Shown piece by piece: positions 1-13,000 of a DNA stretch of 64,000 nucleotides (positions are counted from its first letter, which is position 1; each line of letters opens with the position of its first letter). The notes under the pieces were generated by a model that saw only the letters and a program-made list of their open reading frames with translations, did no database searches and was not told the origin of the DNA. The DNA comes from Tubiluchus corallicola (taxonomy: Eukaryota; Priapulida; Priapulimorpha; Priapulimorphida; Tubiluchidae): positions 124,001 to 188,000 of the forward strand of contig JAQGDQ010000031.1 of NCBI GenBank assembly GCA_030141605.1, in the 5' to 3' direction. Position numbers and translations under genes: made by a program.

Positions 1-888
1 CAGTTAATGGGTGAACTTGCTTGTTATATAAGATTAATCGTTTCCTAATTTCAATAACAGTTAGTGTAGTGTAAGAATATTCTGGTGCTTGTAATTGCTG
101 TGCATTGAGCTTCTTGGCCTGAAAGATCTAAGTGTTTTTGTCATGTAATGCATTGCTTGCTAATTACTTCTGTCATCATTTGCTTACTAATGCCAGCAGC
201 TTAAATTCCTGCTATCATGTTAATGTTATAAGTAAAGGGTGAGATGCTTGATGTCAGTTTAATTCAATTCAGTAATGTACAAGCATGCTGAAGTTCTGGG
301 TTGGTGTCCTAAAAAAGGGAAAAGAATTTCAGATCTTCCAGTTTACTTTTCTGCTGATTCTTACTTTAAAACTGTTATAATTACATAACTAGCAACTGTA
401 GTAAGCACTTCTGTTTAAGACATGCTGCATAATTCAATAGATATTTCTATTCGGTAAAGTAGTTTATCAATTGAGATAATCTAACTAGCAACCATGTGAC
501 TACTAATTGGTGTGGGGTGCAACATACTATATTTATATAACACTAGATATGTAAATGACACTTACATTATTGTAAAAACCTACCTAAATGCTTTGCGTAA
601 TTAAGCCGACATTTTTTGTATGATCATATAATCATATCTCTGTATTTTTGGTTTTGGTACTTGCATGGTAATAAATAGTCTTATGTTATAATGTTATGTT
701 ATGTTATGCCATGTTATGCTACATTATATAATGTTATGTCATGTGTTGTGTCATGTCATGTCGTGTCATGTCATTTCATGTCATGTTGTTATTTATATAT
801 TATGAAGCAGTATATAAAAAGTTGCAGACCCTAATTTTACAAGCTGTGTATTATGGGATCAAAATAATATTGAAGAATGTTGTTTCAG
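1..888 (+). other. NAT10 intron (3' portion)
   Basis: AT-rich sequence ending in the acceptor of the first visible NAT10 exon. Apart from the pentamer repeat at 681-790 I see no coding or RNA feature in it. Confidence 0.8.
681..790. repeat. Imperfect ATGTT/ATGTC pentamer repeat
   Basis: Runs of ATGTT grade into runs of CATGT/ATGTC, consistent with one decaying pentanucleotide microsatellite that shifted motif by a T-to-C change. It ends about 100 bases upstream of a NAT10 exon. Confidence 0.85.
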
Positions 889-1031
889 GTATGAAGGCAC
901 GGGAAGATCACTTTCCCTGAAGCTCATACAGCAAATGAAGCAACAGACGTCAACATTAGGTGCAACAGCTGAGGGTAATGCCATGATTCGGGCAGGGAAA
1001 AAATCAGACTCTCTAGTTTCCGCTTCAGGCA
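889..1031 (+). CDS. NAT10: NAT10 exon a (first in window)
   Basis: The acceptor TTTCAG precedes 889 and the donor GTAAGT starts at 1032. The first base completes a Gly codon begun in the upstream exon; TAT GAA GGC (Tyr-Glu-Gly) follows. It encodes YEGTGRSLSLKLIQQ, the conserved end of the helicase-like region, then a less conserved linker. It ends with one base of a Ser codon. Confidence 0.95.
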
Positions 1032-4000
1032 GTAAGTACCCGGGTAACATTACAGATGACAAGGCAATGATGCATTTTTATCTGTTATAGTGTGCCTGGG
1101 TTATTATGATGTTCTTTATTATTATCATTACCTCTTTTCTCAAATTATTTTCGATAGCATTTGTTTCTGTTTGTGTATGTAGTGCACAGTATTTTGTCAA
1201 ATTCAAGTCTGTTTATCGTAACCAACTCATTGTTTAAAATCTAGGCACTCAAACAGTACTAACTGAGAATAATGTAATTTATGCATATAAAATTAATGTT
1301 GAAATGCAATTTGTTAATCAACTAATTAATGACATTATTAAGTTATTAGTACCTTCCATTTTTAATGAGTCACTAGCTTCCAAATGTGGCAAATAAAGGA
1401 AGCAATGAAGTTTTCTTTGTATTTCGTTTCCATGCCAACTGCAAGAGCTAATATAGCCTAAGAGTGAAGAATCCATATCATTAACAAAATGTAGTTAATT
1501 GTTTTTAGTAAAACTACAATTTGTTATTCAGGTCGAGTTCTGCATGAAATTGAACTGGTTGAATCGATTCGGTACAAGCCAGGCGACGAAGTTGAGAAGT
1601 GGCTAAATGAGCTGCTCTGTCTAAATGTTAACAATGTTGAGCGTATATCTTCTGGTTGTCCGGTACCGGAAAACTGCGATCTGTACTATATAAATCGCGA
1701 TTCTCTCTTCAGTTACCACAAAGCCTCGGAGACGTTCCTCCAGCGTCTCATGTCAATTTATGTGTCATCACATTACAAGGTCAGTGTGCAATGCTCATGA
1801 CAAGTGCAGTTCTAGTTTAGTTTAGTTTTAGTTTATTAGACACCAAATAAAAAATAAACAACATACATTAAATATATGTACACGCATATACATCATATAA
1901 AAACATGCAATGCACATTAAAATATGTACACACATAAAAACAACATAGTAATAGGGAAGACCCAAAAAGCAAATGCTTATTACATGTTACATGTGCCTTT
2001 TCAGGTACTAAGAAAGTATTTAGATCAACATAATTTAATCGCCATTTAAAAAGATTTGCATTTCGAGCTTTTACAATTTCTGGTATGCAACACATTTGGT
2101 TTATCATTTATTGTACTATGAGGTGGATGGTTCAGTAGTTAAGGTATCATACTTGGCTAATAAAGTTAAGAATGGTGCTGAGGGTGGTTAGTAAGTGGAA
2201 GGTGAACCGCTTCAATTCTTATTCTGGAACCTGCTGTGGATCTCAGCTTCAACAATTGTTGTTTTTATTTTTACCACTTTTTGAGTAAACAAAGAACACT
2301 TAACAAAACATTTACAGTGACAGCTGTAGTCACAAATAAAATTAAGTGAGTGTCTCAATTGCAATTTAACTAGCCTTTTGGGCAGTTAGGCGTATTTCAA
2401 TGTTTGCGAAAAGTTTTAGAAGGATTTAGTAATAAAAGTGGGATAAGCTCCTCGTGTAACTAGTAAAAATCACTTTAATTAGTGACCACTTCACACCTGG
2501 ACGGTCACGCTTGGGTTTGAATGTCCATTCCTCTTACAACATTATTTAGCGATTGAAGAAAAGTAGCGCACTTTCAATTTCCATCGAAAGTATAATAGAT
2601 TTTACAAAAAATTGGGTAGTTAGTTTTGTGACATTTTTGCATAAACATTAGGTAAGTCTGAATTAATTTAAGCAGCATGCACTTGGGCTTTTGTGTCAAA
2701 GTTTCAAGTGAATGGTGGCAACCATCACACCTGAGGATTTCTGTAGTGCATATAAATTAATTTTATGCTCTACAGACAATTTTTTGCAAGATTGTTCATT
2801 ATGTTTTTCTAAGTTTAGGTGATAGCAGTAAAATAAACCCAACATGCTAAGTAACTTTCCTTTCTTTTAACTCTAACTTGTATCCTAGATAAGAAAACAC
2901 CCACAAATTCCTTAAATACTCGTGGTTAACTTTCGTCATAATGGAGGTCAGAGGTCGCTAAGTGGTCATCCTTCAAAAGCAAAGTTTTAGTGGTATAGTT
3001 GGTACTGAATCAGTAGACATTTCCTATTTTTGTTTGTTTGATGTAAGGAAAATAGCTTCAGATTGTCGCAAACTTCTTGTCTGTACAGTGCATAAATCTT
3101 TGTCACTTTCTGTTTGTTTGTTTTTAGAACACGCCCAATGATTTGCAGATGTTATCAGATGCACCAGCACATCATCTTTTCTGCCTGTTGGGTCCCGTTA
3201 ATCCTACCCAGAATTCCCTACCAGAAGTTTTATGTGTGCTACAGGTAAGATGTAGATATCTTAAGTTGTGAACATTTGGCATAAGAATGCTTATTGTTCA
3301 ACGTTCAACAAGTATTACGGTTTATAATATATTTGCAGGGTCGGATTATTACCTTTTGGGGCCCCTAGGCTAATGAAATTACTACACCCCTTCAGATGGA
3401 GACACCTACCTACTTTGCGTTATAATGGCGTTGTCATACCTCTCCACCTACCTACCTCTTATATAGATATCGATATCACACCGATGTAGTTGTTTTGTAC
3501 ATTTCATTCTTTTTCCTCCCTTGAAGCAACATTACTTGTGTTAATTAATGGGAAACCATCAGTGGATTCTACTGGCATATTGATTATCAGTTAGATGATG
3601 ATTTCCACTTACACGAGGCAGTTTTGTATGAAACTATAGACTGTTAATAGTAGGCAGTGTGCAAATTCACAATTAGCGTGCATCTGGGGAAAGCTATAGT
3701 GTATTATTTTTTGGCTGTGGTGGCGATTGAGGAAGTTTATCACAAACAAACACATCAAATCGAGATTTCATGGTGGAATAGACAAAAATCAGTGGAAAAT
3801 GGCTGCGCCCTTTTAGCGTCATCTGCTGCTGGTACGCACGTGTGAAAAAAGCGTGAAATCAGATAATGATATCATGACTAAATCACCTACCTACCTTGCA
3901 TTATAATAGCATTATCACGTCTCTTGCCACCTACCTAACTGGCATATTACTGTATTATAAAAAATTTCATGCAGATCCGTTGAAAGTTAGATAAGTTAAT

Positions 4001-7000
4001 GTAGCCATTTTCACAAACATGTAAGAATGTAATCATGTTGATATTGTGTTAGTTCCATGATTTATTTTAATGTGAATGTTATCTTGCTGTCTAATGCAGT
4101 ATTGTAAAATATAATGCAACTGTTTCTTTAGGTGTGCCTGGAAGGCGAGATCTCAAAGGCATCAGTTATGAGCACACTATCCCGTGGAAGACGTGCTGCA
4201 GGTGATCTCATTCCCTGGACAATTTCACAGCAGTTCCAGGATCACGATTTTCCCGGCCTGTCTGGAGGACGTGTCGTACGAATAGCCACCCATCCGGATT
4301 ATCAGGGGGTAAGTCAGTAACACCCTTTTCTTGATTGTAAATTGTAAAGTGAACTGTTTATTATTGTTGTGGATAAATACAGTTTAAGTAATTAACACCC
4401 TGATCGTACATTTTGTTCCACATACATTATTGCCAAAATAGAACTCTGATGTTAGTATTAAGCTTGGTGCGCCTGTAACAAATTAATATTTCACTTATTA
4501 AAGCAATACCCGGTTTTGTTCATAATCAATTTTGCATGCCTGTGTGTCTAAAATTGTAGTTGTGCTAATAGATTGCATAAATACACAAATGAAAAGTAAT
4601 TCCACACTCTTTCTTGCACAGAACAGTGTATAGAACCAGTGGCATCGCTGATAGGGAGCAAGGGGAGCAACTGCTTCTTCGAGCAGAGTTTTCAAAATTG
4701 GTGCCTTTTCAACAATTTTTTTTAAACTTTTTAGTTCACTTGTGCCATAAAAGTCGAATCTTTTTTATTTTTTTAATCACATGGCCTCGGAAGAATTTTC
4801 TTGACTAACTTTCTTGGCCATTATAACTTTTTTGACATCAAATTAAACAAAAAATACACCAGATTTACTGCAACAAGCATAGTATATTTATTTATTTACA
4901 CAGTATGATTCAAAGCATGGTTTATTTATTTATTTACACAGTATGATTCATAATAATTTATTTTGCAAATGAATTCTGTCCTGTTAATTGTCTTGATGAT
5001 TTCAGATGGGCTATGGCAAGCGAGCACTTTTCTTGCTACAGCAGTATTACGAGGGAAAAGTAATGAGTTTAGACGAAAATGATGAATCCAAGGATGAACC
5101 TTCCCCTGCTGGTGCCGATAATGACGACAATGTACATTTTCTTGTCTTTAAACTTGCATAATTATAACAACTAAATTAAGTTAAGGCATAATAATGTTAT
5201 ATATTCATTATTATTATTATTAATTTACATTATTAGCTTCTAACTGTTGAATATTTTAAATTTTGTTTATTAATCTGTTGGTGTCAACAGTCATAATTTA
5301 TCAAATGCCAATTAATCCATATTAGTGCAGTGTGCTTGAAATTATTTAATTTTAGACTTTGTTTCAGTTTTATAACCTTGCATAACTATGTCAGGCAAGG
5401 TTTCGTTATCTGTGTAGCCTTGTGAATTGTCCACTTTGCCATACAGGCACTAAGTATTAATAATTTATTGTGGCACATTCAGACTTGCAAGTTTTCTTTC
5501 CAAGTTAACTTGTGAAGTAACTTACAAGCTTGTTCATTAGTGTCGGAGAATTTGCAAGTTCTTGCCGACAGTAACTCGCAAAGCTGTTAATTAGTGTTTG
5601 AGAGATTGCAGTTTCTTGCAGACAGTAACTCGCAAAGCTGTTAATTAGTGTCTGAGAGCTTGCAATTTCTTGTCAACAGTAACTCGCAAAGCTGTTAATT
5701 AGTGTTTGAGAGATTGCAGTGTCTTGCCAACTATAACTCGCAAAGCTGTTAATTAATGTTGGAGAGTTTGCAATTTCTTGCCAACTATAACTCGCAAAGC
5801 TGTTAATTAATGTTGGAGAGTTTGCAATTTCTTGCCAACTATAACTCGCAAAGCTGTTAATTAATGTTTGAGAGTTTGCAATTTCTTGCCAACTATAACT
5901 CGCAAAGCTGTTAATTAATGTTTGAGAGTTTGCAATTTCTTGCCAACTATAACTGGCCCAGCTGTTAATTAATGTTGGAGAGTTTGCAATTTCTTGCCAA
6001 CTATAACTCGCAAAGCTGTTAATTAATGTTGGAGAGATTGCAATTTCTTGTCAACAGTAACTTGCAAAGCTGTTAATTAGTGTCGGAGAGTGTCAGTAAC
6101 CCGAAAAGCTGTTCACACTTGTGAGTTTGCTTTCACAGACAAAAACTCACGATAGAAAACTAGCTAAGTCTGAACACGTCATTATAATTCTCACTCTCAG
6201 TTCAGTTTCACTTATTGTTACTTTCTTGTTTTAGCCTGTAGGATTGTTGTCTGAAACACTAGGACCAAGAAAAAACTTGCCACCATTGTTATCAAAGTTG
6301 AGCGAGAGAGCAGCAGAGCATCTGAATTATCTTGGTGTTAGTTACGGTCTTACGGGTCAATTACTCAGGTAATAACGAGATTTTCTCTTCAGGTCCAATA
6401 AATAATCTCAAACAGGTGCACTATCTAAAACCTATCTCTGCATTTTTTTAAAGCAAGAAAGCTAACATTTAGAAAAAGTAGTTGAGTATTTCAAAAAAAT
6501 TTGGTGTTAGTTTTTTACTAAGACACCATAGTTTTTAATTTCATGTTGCAGTCACATCTCAATATTGTTATTTGTGTTAATAGCACTGAAACCAACTGAG
6601 CTCTCCATTTTAAATTTTAACTTTTTATATAGTTAAGAAAACTTGTAACAGCTTTACAATGTTAATTTGTTTGAGTTTTTGGCAGTTTAATATGCAGCCA
6701 GATAGGTCAGTAGTTGAATAACAGGTGTTTAAGTAGAATTACAGGTGTTCAAGTAGAATAATTACAAGAGTTAAACATGCTCAGCAGTCGAGTTATCATG
6801 GGAACTAAAAACAACAGAAAAAGAAAAAACAAACCAGCATCCATTGTGACACTTCACAGCTCTCACAAGTTTCAGTAACAGAAGTGAATATTGAAGTGAA
6901 AAACATCAAAATAAGGATGAATACAAGGCCGGCTCTACCACTAGGCAAACTAGCCAGTTACTTAAGACGCCAAATTTTGGGGGGTTCCAAATTCTGCGAG

Positions 7001-10000
7001 AAATTGTTTATTTTTTATGTTTGGCATAAGTAATAATGTAATGTATGTGTAATTGCTTAAGCTCACAATACCAGTTAAATGAGAGAAATTCGTAGTTGAG
7101 TTATTTTCTTGTCAAAACGTATGATTCATGCATGCTAACATTCTTTCTTCTTTCAGCAAAACACTATCTGTAACACTCATCTGCTTTTGCCTTACCTGGC
7201 TTCCTAAGATTACGTGATTTCATGCAGACATTACTGACCTTGCCTGCTTTTGCCCACAGTTTATATTGTATGCATAGAGCAGCAGAGAAACTAACAAAAA
7301 GGTTTAGCTGTAGTTAATTAGAACACCTTAATACATGTATAGGCCTAACAAACGATTACCATTTTACTTTATTACGTACCTCAAAAGATTTTTAATGTTA
7401 ATTATAATTATATAAAAACAAATTCAGAAGCTCTTTTGATTGACAATGAACCTATGGACAAGAACAGTGTTTCACAACTATATTTGATGATTATTGTATG
7501 ATGACGGTATTGGACTACATTGTTGCTTCTGCTTCCGCAGCTCATTTATTTTCCTACCTTTTACAGATTCTGGAAGAAAGCTGGTTACGTACCTGTTTAC
7601 CTGAGACAGACGGCTAATGAACTTACAGGTGAACATTCCTGCATCATGCTGAAAATTCTACACGAGGAAGAGTTGATGGAAGACAATTGGCTTCGTGCTT
7701 TTTCTGCAGGTGAGGGATTCTTTAGGAATTTCATCCAACAACATTTAGGTTTGCCTGTCATTACTGTGAAATAATGTGGTTTTTTTGCTTGTTTTGCTCA
7801 CAATTTTTGCTTAAGAATATGATCATGTGGAAAAAGGTTTGACTTGATGAAGTATCTCAATATACTACATTTCTCATGGAGATGATTGATAGAATGCTTT
7901 AGGTTTTGACACCTCTAACTGACATGTTTAACTGTGCAGGACATTACAAAGTCTGTACAGGATTGTTTGTTGTAGAAAAGAAGCAGTGACTCATTTATTA
8001 CAATACACTAAAGTAATTATTGTGGGACTAGGAGAACTTAATAAATGACTGCTGGCCTTTCTATTCAATTTTTCACTTAGCCAGTTAATGTGCTTGTAAG
8101 CTAATATCTCATCGCAGACTTGCACAAAAATAAAACACGTCTAGCAGTGGTAAAATATAAATGTGCAAAGAAGGAATTTAGTCAAAATAAGTAATTATCT
8201 CTCAATAGCAGTTATGAATGATTGTTGTTGTTGAGGACTTTTTTGTCAAACTGATATTCCTAAAATTAGAAGATCTCAGACACGTAAAAACATGATAGGT
8301 GACACAGTTGTGAAGATACCTTGTTGTTCTCTTATGCTAGTTGTTTATCAGTTATTTTGTTTACCTGTCACATCAAGTAAACAAAAAAAATATGAATCTT
8401 AACAACTCTTTATTCATGTGTTTATTCAGTTGCACTTTTGTAGCTGTTTATTGTAAGACAATTAACACATTGCAGATTTCAAGCGCCGCTTTCTTTCTTT
8501 GTTGTCCTATCAGTTCAGCAAATTCACAGCAAATGTTGCTCTTAGCATTCTAGTCGACAAAAATCACCAAAAGGTAACAAAAGGTAAGTAAATGATGCAT
8601 AATTAGTGTCATTGTTAATTTATTTAATTAATTAATTGATATTCCTTAGTTATAAAAGTTAAAACAATTTAAATGTTTTTTTCAAAATTATTTGCTTCTG
8701 CCAAACAAGTTGATCAGACTGCTTGTTCTTCTGCTCTTAGAGGGTTTACTGTACTTACAGGAATGGCTTCATCTGGGGTGTGTGCTGCTCTTTTTGTTAA
8801 CGTACATACGGGACATGCTCCATTGCTGAGGCTGAAAGGGCATTACTCTAGAAGTACCCCTTAATCATTGTAAAACTTTCGCAGATCTTTTTCTGTAGCA
8901 GGTCCCAGAGAATGGAACAAACTCCCACTTGATTTATGTTAATTTTGATGTGTTAAACAAAAACTCAAGACTTGTCTGTTCAATTTATCCTTTTCGAACA
9001 AAGTCTGTTGTACAATTTTGTGTTGCGTCTACATTGTACAGCATCTAGTTTAAATTCACTGGGTTTAATATGGTCTGTTTAAATTTTAACTATGATGCTG
9101 ATTCTGTTATTACGTGCCATAAGAATACTAGTTTTAATAAATGAATACTAGTTTTAATAAATGACACAATACAAATTTGTGTAATAATAATAATAATAAT
9201 TAGACTGCAGCTTGTCAAAAAGAGCAATCTCTGAAACAAGAACTAGTTCCTTATCTGTTGTCCTAAAGATGCAAGCTATGTGTTTGTCCATGATTGCTTC
9301 TTTACCATGCCTATATAGTTACTACACAATTACTGATTGGTGCCATTTAACTTTTTTAAGGAACTATGTGAGTGCACTGAATGAAATTCTAATGTCAGTT
9401 TTAAGATTATAACCTTATAGTGTTTGTGTTTTTTAGCAATGGACAAAGCTGAATTAGATCAACACTTTACTAAATATGACATGAAGAGGCTTGAACTTTA
9501 CTCGCAGAATCTGGTTGACTATCACCTCATCATGGACTTGCTGCCTGAGATTTCTCGACTTTACTTTCTCAATAAGCTTGACGTGTCACTCAGCGCACTG
9601 CAACAGGTGTGTTTTTGTACTCGGTCATCATTTTGCGCAAATGTAGTCGGTTTGTGATTCATTGGTTGCTTAAATTGTTATGAAGGAGTTAATGCCACGC
9701 TGAGGGTTTCATTATTTTACTCTTTTTTACCCCTTTACATGCAACACTCAAAATCGTTGAAATTTCAAGCTCAAATTTTTTTACATTGTAGCTCTCAATT
9801 TCAGTGAGACCTGGTACTTACAACTTGAGCTGCAAGGACTGCATTTGTGTTAGCGAAAATTTATAAAAACAACTTTGTCCGGTTCTTTTGCAAATAATTC
9901 TTTTCAGTTGAAAAAAGGTTTTTTTGTTGATGCAGCAAGGTCTTACCACAACTACAACTGTTGGGTGGCCATTTTGGATAACAAATGTTCCTAAATTATT

Positions 10001-13000
10001 GTTGTTCTTGTGTTAATCCTGTTGTAGTTCATAAATTATATAATTTTATGCAAGACTAGAGATGTTTAATGATACACATTTGGTGACACGACAATTATAC
10101 GATACAATACTTTCTTCTAATGCTTACAGGAAGAAAGAACAAGAGATTATCAAACACCTTATAAATAATTCTTTTTTAAATTATTTATTGCATAATTCAG
10201 TGCTTAAATGAAAAAACAGAGTGAAATGATTTTATAATTGAGCAATATGCAGTGATATGCATAAATTTGATACGATAATGATATTCCTAGAATAATATCG
10301 TTAGTATAACGATAAAAGGTAATTTTGATATGATAATTATCGATATGTATCGTTATCGTTAACATCAAAGTAGGACCAGAAAAGTAATGTTTAAGTAAGT
10401 TTAATTAGTTGTTGGCTTATTAATATACCAGCTGAATTTGGATGATCATGACATTAACTATACTGAGCGGATAGCTTAGGCTTGCTAGTCAGAATAAATT
10501 TGTTAACTTCTCGGCATGTTTTTACTGTTTCAGGCACTTCTGCTTGGGCTGGGCTTACAGCATAAATCTGTAGACGATTTAGAAAAGGAGTTTGACCTTC
10601 CAGCATCTCAGCTGCTCGCTGTTTTTAACCGTGTCATTCGCAAGGTTGTTCAGGTACTATAAAAGTTTGCTGATGTCGCTGATAGCTTTCACCTGTAAAT
10701 TAAAAGTATCAAGTTTCATGTTTATTTCATTGTGAATCAAGACAGTTAGTTGAGTGATGTGCTGTGACTTTCATAACACAAATTATCACATACTAAGAAG
10801 ATTTTAGTATGAATTTGCTAACATGGCTAGTTTTAAGCCAATTGGACAGATTTGTTCAAATTGGTCCCTGCGCACATTCGAGTGGAGTACGCTATGACAT
10901 ACTAATGAGCGTCCGGTTTGCACGAAACTTCTTAATACTGTGAAGGCGGTGAAACTATTCAGTCAGTCCTCATATATCTATTTTTCAATGTTTTTTGCTC
11001 ACCATTTGTTTATTTGTTTTGCAATTTCGGTTTATAGTTGCCATTTACCTTCTTAAAAATAACGTAATTAGCCAGCTCTATATAAATTAGTTAGAGGGTC
11101 AATGGATTTTAATTTTATTAGTTTGTGGACGATATTCAATCGCTCAACACAGAAAGAGTGTTAATGAGATTATATAACATAAAGCTTGCAATATAAAGTC
11201 GTGTTGTTTATTAAATATGTCCGAAGTATTTATGCTGTTCTGCAGCATTTATGGGATAGACCCCACAAACAATTCTCTAATTAGCCCCACACTGGGCTGC
11301 CTTTGTTTGCTAAGTCGACAAGATCGCAAAGAAAAATGTCGAAACACAGGCATTGTTTGTTTGTTTCATTTTCTGTAAATGCAAGTCAGCTTGATTTCTA
11401 ATTTAACTGTTAAAAGCTTTTAACTACACTTAGATACTCTTCTAATGATTAGAAAGTACTCTTCTACGGCAACCTGTAACTTTAACTCTTTGTTTTGCAG
11501 CACCTTAATGGTATAGCTGAATTGGCTGTAGAAAAGCAGTTGGCAGTTGTGCAAGAAGTGCACATGGAGCCTGTTAAGACCACAATGGCTGCTGAGTTGG
11601 TAAGCAGACCTTGGATATTTTCTTTTGTTTTCTACAAAATGGTAAACAGTTGCTCTCAGTGAATTCTGTTGGAAAATATAAATCTTCAAAAAATTTTACA
11701 TGATTTTTTTATTTCACTCTTTGCTTCTATGAATTTTGATTTTTACATCAAGTACAATTCGGGATTAATTTATTTGATCTTCTGAAACGTTTCTTTGACA
11801 TCCTGACGATCTTATATCCCTTTGTAACAAATCATAATCATAAATTATTGCCACTCTTATTTACTGATTATTTTTGTTTGAATGCTGAAATGCATAATTA
11901 CAAAACACGATATAGACTTAACTATCACTACATACAGTGCAACACAAACGTAGAAGAACTTTCTATTTAATACTGTGGCCCTTACACATGGAATTCAACT
12001 TTTTCAGCTATAAAAAATGTGAACCCACTGTCCCTATTCAAAAAAGAAAAGTATATAAATTACACTTACTTGAAAGATATACCTGATCACTCACTCATGA
12101 CTTGTTTTTGTTTTTCATTTGCAATAACTTCCCCTCTAGGGTAATAATATAGTTATTAGTTCCCACCTGTATATATATCTGCAGTGCACACCTCAGTATT
12201 GTCTAATCAAGTGTTGCCTCCTCCACAAATGCTTAGCAAGTGTGTTAAAACATTTATCATTTCTCTGTACCGTACATCAATTTATATTGTAATTATGAAA
12301 TACTACTAACACCCACTTTAACTCACACTAACTATTAGCAATATGTTGTTAAATATTTTTCGCACTACTAATTCTAGTGGTCTAACGTAAGCTGGCTTCT
12401 TAGGTCTCTAGTGCAGAATTCAAGAATTATATCTTAATTTTGTTGTATTAACGAAAAAGTGATTTATAAATGTACTTGTGATGCATAAGCATTTGTTTAT
12501 TGCAAAAATAAATATCTTGAATTGAAAAAATTGATTGAATGGAATTGACATAGAAACCAGATTTCAATGTCTTCAGTCGGACATTGAGATAATCATTAGC
12601 AGATTTGTACAAGATCGTTAAGTAATTCCTCAGAAAGTTCTCCTGGGTCATTGCATTCTTCAACCAAACTTGTGTGAAAAAAGTCTGTCTTGGGCCGAGA
12701 TGTGAACCAAATACTTTTGCAGTACAAAACCTCCCATTAATAATACTTGCGGTCTATTGTTCCATTGCTCCCAGTGTTGTTTAATTGTTATTTGCACTTG
12801 GGTATGTCTTTTTGATGCAAATATTTTTGTAATTGCATTTGGGCATATTATTTTGAAAGTATTTACGCTTTCAATATTTTCTTAGAAAGTTGCTTCTGTC
12901 GACGCTTTTTTACTAGGTTACCGGCAAAGGTTTTTCTTAAAGCAGTTTAAGAAGGCAAAATTAAAATTATGTAGATGTGGATTAATTGTTTACCAGTTGT

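Noticed and set aside
8574-8579. Alternative NAT10 exon h donor GTAACA at 8574
   Set aside because: Using it would break the frame into the next exon; the GTAAGT at 8584 keeps it.
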